Source: Chitinophagaceae bacterium
Lineage (GTDB): Bacteria > Bacteroidota > Bacteroidia > Chitinophagales > Chitinophagaceae
Length of the DNA: 64,000 nucleotides
NCBI GenBank assembly: GCA_947488765.1
Contig: CANLAE010000004.1
Coordinates: 87,966-151,965, forward strand
Reading direction: 5' to 3'
Of this stretch, positions 56,641 through 64,000 are shown in pieces. The notes beneath the pieces were generated by a model. That model saw only the letters and a list, made by a program, of their open reading frames with translations. It was not told the origin of the DNA and did not search any database. Made by a program: the position numbers and the translations under genes. Within the stretch, counting starts at the first letter, position 1. Each line of letters opens with the position of its first letter.

Positions 56641-57213
56641 ATGCTTGAAAAATTAAAAAAATACTGGTGTTCGCTATCCTACAGAATTCAAAAATTTATT
56701 TTAGTAGCTATTTTTTTAGTGCTTAGCTGGAAGATTGTATACTACACTCTTTTAAAACCCCAAAGACTGCTTGATAAACCTCTAACATCACTTACAGCAA
56801 ATTTTACAATTAGTGGATATAATTTTTTTACAAGCGAAGGATTAACAAACTATCAAAACCTACCTTCTGATAATTTTACCCATTACTCTGAAATTATTTT
56901 AAAAAATAATCATAGAATTTTAAGTATTGCTGACCCTTGTAATGCATTAGAATTAATGGTTTTATATGTTGGTTTTTTATTTTGCTTATACACTAATTAT
57001 AAAAGAGTATTCTTTTTCAGCATTATTGGAATAATTGCCATTTTTATATTAAACATAATGCGTTGTTATGGAATGATTTGGATTGCAATGCACCAAGTTG
57101 GTTGGTTTCATATAGCACATCATTATGTATTTACTTTAGTTGTGTACTCCTTCATCTTTTTGTTATGGGTTTTATATACAAAATCATTTAATACCGCTAA
57201 CAATGAAGTATAG
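56641..57213 (+). CDS. Exosortase/archaeosortase-family membrane protein
   Basis: 190 residues, four to five transmembrane helices. The three exosortase catalytic positions are visible: Cys100 in ADPCNALELMVLYVGF, Arg141 in LNIMRCYGM, and His160/161 in AHHYVFTLVVYSF. It is shorter than EpsH/XrtA (about 280) and similar in size to Bacteroidota types such as XrtF or XrtX. Exosortases are membrane cysteine proteases that cut C-terminal PEP-CTERM-like tails and are often tied to EPS loci. ATG 56641 is used; the track's TTG two codons earlier is less likely. The 3' end overlaps the next gene by 11 nt. Confidence 0.8.
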   Translation: MLEKLKKYWCSLSYRIQKFILVAIFLVLSWKIVYYTLLKPQRLLDKPLTSLTANFTISGYNFFTSEGLTNYQNLPSDNFTHYSEIILKNNHRILSIADPCNALELMVLYVGFLFCLYTNYKRVFFFSIIGIIAIFILNIMRCYGMIWIAMHQVGWFHIAHHYVFTLVVYSFIFLLWVLYTKSFNTANNEV

Positions 57214-57589
57214 ATTTTGGATAGCTTTAATTTTAATTGTATTGTTTTCAGTAACAATGAATCAATTTTTTTTTGATACAAAGAAATATTTATCAGAAGA
57301 TAAATATTTTCGAAATTATTTAGAACTGCTGAGTGTTGCAATTACAGGTTTGCTAGGTTTAATTTATTTCTCCAAAGAAGCTAAAAACAATATAGGTTCC
57401 TTATGGAAATTAATATATATTATCGGGGGTAGTTTTTTATTAGTTACTACTTTAATAGATAATTATTTATTTCAATTTTCTAAAGGTGGACAGTATAGGT
57501 TTTATGCTATGAAATCAATTTTAATCGGACCTATTTTTTTTTTGATTTTGACTCTTTTAGAAAAATTGAATTTAAATAAAAGAAAATGA
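57203..57589 (+). CDS. Small membrane protein coupled to the exosortase
   Basis: 128 residues with four transmembrane helices (about 5-22, 40-57, 66-85, 105-121) and a basic end (LNLNKRK). The ORF track starts at 57140 in frame, but the ATG at 57203 (MKYRFWIALIL) is natural and gives an 11-nt overlap with the exosortase stop (ATGAAGTATAG), which indicates translational coupling. It is probably an exosortase-associated membrane protein. No catalytic motif is seen. Confidence 0.7.
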   Translation: MKYRFWIALILIVLFSVTMNQFFFDTKKYLSEDKYFRNYLELLSVAITGLLGLIYFSKEAKNNIGSLWKLIYIIGGSFLLVTTLIDNYLFQFSKGGQYRFYAMKSILIGPIFFLILTLLEKLNLNKRK

Positions 57590-57631
57590 TTTTTGGAGTT
57601 ATTTTGATTAAGCTTATTATATAAATTCAGA

Positions 57632-58894
57632 ATGAAAAGCAACAAGAAAAAAACTATCCTAATTTATGGTATAAATTATTATCCAGAATTAACAGGAATT
57701 GGTAAATATAACGCTGAACTTGCAACTTGGATTCAATCCAATACTAACATACAGGTTGTAGCATTAACTGCTTTTCCCTATTATCCTAATTGGAAAGTAT
57801 TTAAGGATTACAGAAATAGGTTTTATGTTAATAAAAATATTGAGGAAGTAACAGTTATTCGTTGCCCTATTTATGTTCCAAATAAACTATCAGGAATTAA
57901 TAGAATAGTTCATGATTTTTCTTTCTTATTTTCCTCATTTTGGGCATTGCTTTATTTGAGGATTTTTCATCAAAAATTTGATTATATTTTATCTGTCGCA
58001 CCTCCATTTTTAATAGGATTGAATTCAATATTTTACAAACTAACATCGTCTAAAACAAAAGTTATTTATCATGTACAAGATTTACAAATTGATGCTGCTG
58101 ATCAAATTGGAATGATAAAATCTGGTTTATTATTAAAAATCATGTATTCAGTTGAGAGATTTATTATTAAAAAGGTGGATGTTGTAACAACAATTTCAGA
58201 TGGAATGAAATTGAAACTATTACAAAAAGAACAAAGAAAAGTTACAATTTTTCCAAATTGGGTTGACAGTAAATTGGTTTTTCCTGTTCAATTTCCAAAA
58301 TACCCTTTACTAGAATATGAAGATAGGATGGAGAATAAAATAGTAATATTTTATTCAGGTGCAATGGGTGAGAAACAAGGACTAGAAATTCTTATAGATA
58401 TAGCATCAAATCTTCATAAAAATAATCACAAGGAATTTATTTTTATGTTGTGTGGAGAGGGTCCATATAAAGATATTTTATCAGAGAAAATAAAATCTCA
58501 AAATATTGAAAATATTATTTTTGCTGATTTGCAACCAATAAATAAGTTTAATTTGCTTTTAAATTATGCTCACATACATTTGGTACTGCAAAAGAAATCA
58601 GCAACTGATTTAGTTTTGCCATCAAAATTGACAAATATTTTGGCTGTTGGTGGTGTTTGTATTGTAACAGCAGAACCAAATACAACCCTGTATAACTTAA
58701 TTTTTGATAACAAAATTGGTTTTGTAGTGGAACCCGAAAATGCTGAAGCTATAGTAGATATTTTGTTGGATTTCAAAATAAGTAATAATTCAAATGTGCA
58801 AAACATTAAAAAAAATGCTATTGAATATGCAAAAACCCATTTAAATAAAGAAAGTATAATACCTTCCTTTATCGATTCTATTTTAGAAAATTAA
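57632..58894 (+). CDS. wcaI: WcaI-like glycosyltransferase (GT4)
   Basis: 420 residues. The N-terminus ILIYGINYYPELTGIGKYNAELATWI and the LTAFPYYPNWKVFKDYR segment are those of WcaI-type transferases. The GT-B C-terminal domain has FYSGAMGEKQGLEILIDIA, LCGEGPYKDIL, and a donor-site segment VLPSKLTNILAVGG. It likely adds a sugar to the repeat unit in the cytoplasm. Second of two dedicated glycosyltransferases in the locus. Confidence 0.9.
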   Translation: MKSNKKKTILIYGINYYPELTGIGKYNAELATWIQSNTNIQVVALTAFPYYPNWKVFKDYRNRFYVNKNIEEVTVIRCPIYVPNKLSGINRIVHDFSFLFSSFWALLYLRIFHQKFDYILSVAPPFLIGLNSIFYKLTSSKTKVIYHVQDLQIDAADQIGMIKSGLLLKIMYSVERFIIKKVDVVTTISDGMKLKLLQKEQRKVTIFPNWVDSKLVFPVQFPKYPLLEYEDRMENKIVIFYSGAMGEKQGLEILIDIASNLHKNNHKEFIFMLCGEGPYKDILSEKIKSQNIENIIFADLQPINKFNLLLNYAHIHLVLQKKSATDLVLPSKLTNILAVGGVCIVTAEPNTTLYNLIFDNKIGFVVEPENAEAIVDILLDFKISNNSNVQNIKKNAIEYAKTHLNKESIIPSFIDSILEN

Positions 58895-59053
58895 TTTTAC
58901 AATTATATTTAAAACTAAGATTCTTCACAATTTAAGAAATGAACTTTTAATGAGATGTTGAATAAAATAAAAACTATGCCCCATTTTTTTATCATATCCA
59001 TTCTTCTTCTGATTTTATTATTCTGTTAACAAATTCGTTTAATTTTTCTATCA

Positions 59054-60448
59054 ATGCAAACAAAAAATAATTATTTATTAAGGTTACTAATAGACATATT
59101 ATTTATAACGCTTTGTTTTTATATTTCTAAGAAAATATCTTATTTCTTTAATGTACAAGCTCCCATAAGAAATGGTTTTTTATTAGTGTACACAATCTTT
59201 TTTTGGTATTTTTCATCTCAGGCTACATTTTTATATAAACATTTTCTGACACGGACAATATCTGAAGAATTAATATTAGTAATTCAGACGATATTACTTC
59301 AATTTACTTTTTTAGTTTTTTCTTTTTTCTTCCTATCTCATAATCCCTTAGATGCTAAATGGTTTGCTATTACTTTTTTAATTATTGAATTGATTGTATT
59401 GACAGTTTTAAAATATGTCACAAGATTCTATCTAGGGAATTTAATAAATAAAAGCAGACATAAAAATAATTTGATTATTGTTGGAATAACAGAAAATAGT
59501 CAAATACTTGTTGAATATATCAATCAACACCCATCTTTGGGTTATAAAATAATCGGATTTGTCGATGATGTTTACCCTCACAATTTCAAGGATCAATATT
59601 TGGGGAATATTAAACAACTTGAATTAATACTACAAGAAAAAATAGTAAACGAAATAGTAATAGCGCTTTCAATTAATGATGTAGATAAGATTCAATCAGT
59701 TGTCAAAATTTCCCAGGATAATGGGAAACGTGTTATGCTTATACCTGATTATTATCTATATTCTTCTAAATTCTCTTTAATCAACTTAGGTTCATTACCC
59801 ATTATTACCTTGAATACCATTCCTCTTGACAGTGTAGAGCTTCGTTTTTTTAAAAGGGCATTTGATTTGATAATAACTTTATTTGTATTTGTATTTATAA
59901 TTAGTTGGCTTTTTCCGATTGTAGCTTTATTAATCAAATTGACTTCTGAAGGACCTGTTTTCTTTGTTCAAGAAAGATGGGGCATGAATAGTAATAAAAT
60001 ATTATGTTATAAGTTTAGGACGATGTATTATAAAGCAAATAATGAAATAGATACAAATGGTAATTTTAGGCCAACTGAAAAAAATGACAATAGAATTACC
60101 AAAATTGGTGCTTTTTTAAGAAAGCATAATTTAGATGAATTTCCTCAATTTTATAATGTTTTGAAAGGTGAAATGTCACTGATAGGACCAAGGCCGCATG
60201 CATCATTACAAAATATTGAAATGAAAAGTATAATAAATAATTACAATGTTAGACATTTTGTAAATCCTGGTATTACAGGATGGGCTCAGGTAAATGGTTA
60301 CAGAGGGGAAACTAAAACTATAGATTTAATGCAGAAAAGAGTCGATTATGATATTTGGTATATTGAAAATTGGAGCTTTTGGCTTGATTGTCAAATTATT
60401 TTGCAAACAGTCATTAACATGATAAAGGGTGATAAGAATGCTTATTAA
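59054..60448 (+). CDS. wcaJ: WcaJ-like initiating sugar-1-phosphate transferase
   Basis: 464 residues. N-terminal four to five transmembrane helices (1-125), a CoA-binding-like middle domain (NLIIVGITENSQILVEYINQ ... GFVDDVYP), then the catalytic PGT domain: KRAFDLIITLFVFV, GPVFFVQERWG, FRTMY, LDEFPQFYNVLKGEMSLIGPRPH, PGITGWAQVNGYRG. It transfers sugar-1-P (probably Glc-1-P) to undecaprenyl phosphate and so starts the repeat unit. It closes the EPS locus, with 159 nt of unremarkable AT-rich DNA before it. Confidence 0.94.
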   Translation: MQTKNNYLLRLLIDILFITLCFYISKKISYFFNVQAPIRNGFLLVYTIFFWYFSSQATFLYKHFLTRTISEELILVIQTILLQFTFLVFSFFFLSHNPLDAKWFAITFLIIELIVLTVLKYVTRFYLGNLINKSRHKNNLIIVGITENSQILVEYINQHPSLGYKIIGFVDDVYPHNFKDQYLGNIKQLELILQEKIVNEIVIALSINDVDKIQSVVKISQDNGKRVMLIPDYYLYSSKFSLINLGSLPIITLNTIPLDSVELRFFKRAFDLIITLFVFVFIISWLFPIVALLIKLTSEGPVFFVQERWGMNSNKILCYKFRTMYYKANNEIDTNGNFRPTEKNDNRITKIGAFLRKHNLDEFPQFYNVLKGEMSLIGPRPHASLQNIEMKSIINNYNVRHFVNPGITGWAQVNGYRGETKTIDLMQKRVDYDIWYIENWSFWLDCQIILQTVINMIKGDKNAY

Positions 60449-60477
60449 TTTTTTTTGAAATCGTAATTGTATTTTAA

Positions 60478-60912
60478 ATGATTATCAAAATTATCAATCA
60501 ATCATCCAATCCCAACCCAACCTATGCTACAATTGGCTCTTCAGGTATGGATATTCGTGCCAATCTTTCCAATCAAATTATACTTCAACCTTTAGAGAGA
60601 ATTTTAATACCTACCGGACTTTTTTTAGAAATCCCAAATGGATACGAAGCACAAATCAGACCACGTAGCGGTTTGGCTATTAAACAAGGCCTAACTTGCT
60701 TAAACACTCCAGGCACTATTGATGCCGACTATCGTGGCGAAATAAAAATTATCCTTATCAATCTTTCCAAAGAACAACAAACAATCCAACATGGAGACCG
60801 AATTGCACAAATGGTTTTTATGAAAATTGAACAGGTGCAATTAACAACTGTGGAAATTATTAACGAAACTACAAGAGGGGAAGGTGGCTTTGGTCACTCC
60901 GGAATCCAATAA
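60478..60912 (+). CDS. dut: dUTP diphosphatase
   Basis: 144 residues, trimeric dUTPase. Five motifs present: [42 protein letters not shown], and the C-terminal [10 protein letters not shown]. It hydrolyses dUTP to dUMP, keeping uracil out of DNA. It starts 30 nt after wcaJ and is followed by the DUF4292 lipoprotein and envC, a gene order also seen in other Bacteroidota. Confidence 0.98.
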   Translation: MIIKIINQSSNPNPTYATIGSSGMDIRANLSNQIILQPLERILIPTGLFLEIPNGYEAQIRPRSGLAIKQGLTCLNTPGTIDADYRGEIKIILINLSKEQQTIQHGDRIAQMVFMKIEQVQLTTVEIINETTRGEGGFGHSGIQ

Positions 60913-60917
60913 ATTTG
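60889..60917 (+). promoter_or_regulatory. Promoter of the DUF4292 gene (possibly leaderless)
   Basis: TTTG (60889-60892), 17-nt spacer, TAAATTTG (60910-60917): full consensus, overlapping the dut stop codon. The start would be at about 60922, at the ATG itself, so the mRNA may have no 5' leader. Confidence 0.55.
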
Positions 60918-60921
60918 CGCA

Positions 60922-61749
60922 ATGAAAAATAGTGTAATCTTCCTCATATACTTTTCTGGTATTTTATTTTCATGCACCACTTACAAGAAAGTTCAAACTA
61001 TTCAAACTGCTATCAGCAAAAAAGATACAGCCCAGAAAGTAATTGTTAAAGAAACTCCAGCTGTAGATTCTGCTGTAATAGTAAAATCTATCATGGAAAA
61101 AGTGATGCAGCGCCGTATTGGATTTAATACATTTAATGCAAAAATTAAAATTGATTTTGAAAGTGCTTCTGATACTAAAAATTTTTCGGCGTATCTATAC
61201 ATGCAAAAAGACCAAGTTATTTACATGCGGTTGGTAGGAAGTTTTATGGGGATATCAAAAGAAGGATTTGCTGTTAAAATAACAAGAGATAGCGTAATTG
61301 TTGTGAACAAAATTGATAAGGTTGTTCAATACAGAAGTCTAGCATACTTGCAAGAAATTACGCAGATACCATTTGATTTCTATACCCTCCAAGATATGTT
61401 TATCGGCAATCCTATTTTTGTTGATAGTAATATTGTCTCTTATAAAAATGGAGAACAACTTTCTGTTTTAATGATAGGTAAAATATTCAAACACCTAGTA
61501 TCACTGGATAATGATAATTATACAGTGATACATAGTAAACTTGATGACGTAGATAATTTTAAAAATAGAACTTGCGATATCTCATTGGGCAACTACCAAA
61601 ATCTAAATGGAATTAATTTCCCAACATACAGAAAAATATCTGTTGCAGAAAAATCTAAATTAGATGTGTGGTTAACCTTTACGCAATTTGCTTTTAACGA
61701 GCCCTTAACCTATTTGTTTAATATTCCTAAAAATTATAAAAAGCAATAA
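60922..61749 (+). CDS. DUF4292 lipoprotein
   Basis: 275 residues, lipobox GILFSC at about residue 18. The body resembles LolA/LolB-type folds: FNAKIKIDFES, SAYLYMQKDQVIYMRLVG, GISKEGFAVKITRDSVIVVNKIDK. DUF4292 is Bacteroidota-specific and is found beside envC-like genes. A role in outer-membrane lipoprotein handling has been proposed for LolB-like folds but is unproven here. It is preceded by its own promoter match and followed by envC after 60 nt. Confidence 0.87.
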   Translation: MKNSVIFLIYFSGILFSCTTYKKVQTIQTAISKKDTAQKVIVKETPAVDSAVIVKSIMEKVMQRRIGFNTFNAKIKIDFESASDTKNFSAYLYMQKDQVIYMRLVGSFMGISKEGFAVKITRDSVIVVNKIDKVVQYRSLAYLQEITQIPFDFYTLQDMFIGNPIFVDSNIVSYKNGEQLSVLMIGKIFKHLVSLDNDNYTVIHSKLDDVDNFKNRTCDISLGNYQNLNGINFPTYRKISVAEKSKLDVWLTFTQFAFNEPLTYLFNIPKNYKKQ

Positions 61750-61809
61750 TTTTTTAGATCTTTTAAGTTATGTTTACCTCCATAGCTTTTTTATCAATAT
61801 TATTAGTGT

Positions 61810-63171
61810 ATGAAACAAAAAATATCATTTCTTGCCTTTTTTATAATTATCGCAACTGTTGCATTTGCTCAGCCGCAGGGTAAAGAAGACTTACAAAAAA
61901 AAGAGGCTGATTTGAAAAAAGAAATTTTAGAATTAAATGCATCACTTGAGCGAATTCAAAAAAATAAAAAAGCCTCAGTAGCCCAGGTTGCTGCCGTACA
62001 ACAAAAAATAGCTGCAAGAGAAGCATTGATTGGAAACATAAACAAACAAGTAAAATTATTGGTAGAAGATATTTATAAAAATGAACTTGAAATTTATAGA
62101 CTAAAAAAAGAATTGGATACACTTAAAATCAAATATGCGCAAAGTATTGTGTTTGCTTATAAAAACAGAAGCAATTATCAATACCTTAATTTTCTGTTTT
62201 CCGCAACTAATTTTAATGATGCCATCAAAAGAGTTACTTACTTAAAAAGTTATAGAACTTTAAGAGAAACACAAGTTGATAATATTGTAAAAACCCAATC
62301 TATTCTCCAAAATAAAATTGGTGAATTAAGTAACAGTAAAAAGGAACAAGGGGTTGTATTAAAAGCACAACAAGGTCATCTTCAAGATTTAGAACAAGAT
62401 AAAAAACAAAAAGCCCAGGTTGTAAAAGATTTGAAAGGGCAAGAGAAAGAAATTTCTGCGCAAATTCGTAAAAAGGAATTGCAACGCCAACAAATGAAAA
62501 ATGCAATTGCTGCAATTATTAAAAGAGAAATTGCAGAAGCTGAAAGAAAAGCAAAGCTTGCACGGGAAAAAGAAATTGCAGATGCGAAAAAATTAAAGGA
62601 ACAACAAAGTAAAGATGGATTAATTGCTAAAACAACGCCATCAACTGCAACCACCACACCAACAAAGCCGAAAGTATCAGAACCTGTAACAGGGATGACA
62701 ACTGCTGGTTCCACATCGAGAGAATACAGTAAGTTGGAATCTACAGATGAATTAAAAGTTATTTCCATCAATTTTGAAAAAAACAGAGGCAACTTACCTT
62801 GGCCTGTAGGGCTTGGAACTGTTGTAATCCCTTTTGGCCCGTATGATGCAGGAGGAAAGTTAAAAGGTTATAGTGATGGAATTGAAATTGGATTGCCAAT
62901 GGGCACATCAGTAAAATCTGTTGCAGATGGAAAAATTTCTTATGCAGGTGATGTGGGTGGAGAAATGGTGGTGATTGTAAAACATGGCAAGTATTTTACT
63001 ACATACAGTCATTTGTCTGAAATTTTGGTAACAAAAGATCAGGAGATAAAAGCAGGATCTTTACTTGGAAAATCTGGTTCTGGAGATGATGGACAGGGTA
63101 CATTGTTGTTTATGGTGACAAACGATAAAAACGTAAATCTAAATCCGAAAAGCTGGCTGAAAGCAAGATAA
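61810..63171 (+). CDS. Murein hydrolase activator EnvC-like protein (degenerate LytM)
   Basis: 453 residues, signal peptide 1-20 (FFIIIATVAFAQ). Two coiled-coil stretches (about 22-115 and 155-260) precede a Thr/Pro linker and a C-terminal M23/LytM fold. The metal ligands are lost: the HxGxD motif reads SDGIE and the HLHFE motif reads TLLFM; only the His of TYSHL remains. As in E. coli EnvC, it is probably an inactive regulator that switches on cell-wall amidases during division. It is closed by a terminator. Confidence 0.92.
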   Translation: MKQKISFLAFFIIIATVAFAQPQGKEDLQKKEADLKKEILELNASLERIQKNKKASVAQVAAVQQKIAAREALIGNINKQVKLLVEDIYKNELEIYRLKKELDTLKIKYAQSIVFAYKNRSNYQYLNFLFSATNFNDAIKRVTYLKSYRTLRETQVDNIVKTQSILQNKIGELSNSKKEQGVVLKAQQGHLQDLEQDKKQKAQVVKDLKGQEKEISAQIRKKELQRQQMKNAIAAIIKREIAEAERKAKLAREKEIADAKKLKEQQSKDGLIAKTTPSTATTTPTKPKVSEPVTGMTTAGSTSREYSKLESTDELKVISINFEKNRGNLPWPVGLGTVVIPFGPYDAGGKLKGYSDGIEIGLPMGTSVKSVADGKISYAGDVGGEMVVIVKHGKYFTTYSHLSEILVTKDQEIKAGSLLGKSGSGDDGQGTLLFMVTNDKNVNLNPKSWLKAR

Positions 63172-63191
63172 TTCAATTAAAAATTTTTATC

Positions 63192-63224
63192 AAACTGCTC
63201 CTGAAAAGTGAGCAGTTTTTTTTT
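63192..63224 (+). terminator. Terminator after envC-like gene
   Basis: AAACTGCTC / GAGCAGTTT stem with a 9-nt loop and a T9-10 run, 20 nt after the stop. Confidence 0.9.
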
Positions 63225-63342
63225 GCCCATTTTATTAATGAATACCTTTAAAATGCATTTCTGATAATAAAAATTCTTTCATTCTGCTATTTTTTAAATT
63301 TTATCAATAAAAAGTCACATTATCTCTTTTTTGAAAGATTGA

Positions 63343-64000
<658 letters not shown>

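Overview
The window looks like a chromosomal segment of an AT-rich Bacteroidota bacterium, most likely a member of the Chitinophagales (family-level placement is inference). The evidence is: type IX secretion genes (gldJ, porU, porV) together with T9SS-sorted proteins carrying type A and type B C-terminal domains; Bacteroidota-only families (DUF6526, DUF3127, DUF4292, DUF983, TviB/WcaF/WcaI/WcaJ-like exopolysaccharide proteins, EnvC with a degenerate LytM domain); no Shine-Dalgarno sequences before most genes; and several exact matches to the Bacteroidota promoter (TTTG / ~17-20 nt / TAnnTTTG). No insertion sequence, prophage, CRISPR array or rRNA was found.

Layout. 1-2.2 kb: 3' end of ftsA and ftsZ, closed by a strong terminator. 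2.6-9.1 kb: trpS, a deoxynucleoside kinase, a secreted S9 peptidase, DUF6526 and cinA. 9.4-13.4 kb: an E2 acyltransferase convergent with a free-standing rplK-rplA-rplJ-rplL operon that has its own promoter and a structured leader but is linked to neither nusG/secE nor rpoBC. 13.4-19 kb (minus): a secreted protein of unknown function, a BNR-repeat T9SS protein and metG. 19.2-27.8 kb: LD-carboxypeptidase, katG, a TylF-like methyltransferase, a small TonB-C-like secreted protein, a COG2509 flavoprotein, DUF3127, and a 5'-nucleotidase split into two genes. 27.9-34.6 kb: dnaA, two tRNA-Ser genes, a very large beta-propeller/T9SS type B protein and tatD. 34.7-45.4 kb: a CarboxypepD_reg lipoprotein, DUF983, then murF-gldJ (minus) divergent from porU-porV (plus), followed by ispF.

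45.5-60.4 kb is an exopolysaccharide locus of the Wzx/Wzy type, all on the plus strand: UDP-HexNAc dehydrogenase, SLBB export protein, Wzz-like protein, Wzx flippase, Wzy polymerase, two GT4 glycosyltransferases, two hexapeptide-repeat acyltransferases, an FkbM methyltransferase, and a WcaJ-like initiating transferase. Inside it sits a compact exosortase-like protease with an 11-nt overlapping small membrane protein; no substrate with an obvious sorting tail is visible. 60.5-64 kb returns to core genes: dut, DUF4292 lipoprotein, envC-like amidase activator, and the 5' part of atpD, cut by the window end.

How the parts fit together: the T9SS parts (gldJ, porU, porV) would export and process the two CTD proteins encoded in the same window. 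The EPS locus holds nearly everything needed to start, decorate, flip, polymerise and export one glycan, but no tyrosine kinase. The most interesting leads are the exosortase pair inside the EPS locus, a possible leader peptide just upstream of the export gene, the rplK leader, and a three-copy intergenic repeat (AAGTGTGCGACGCAA core).
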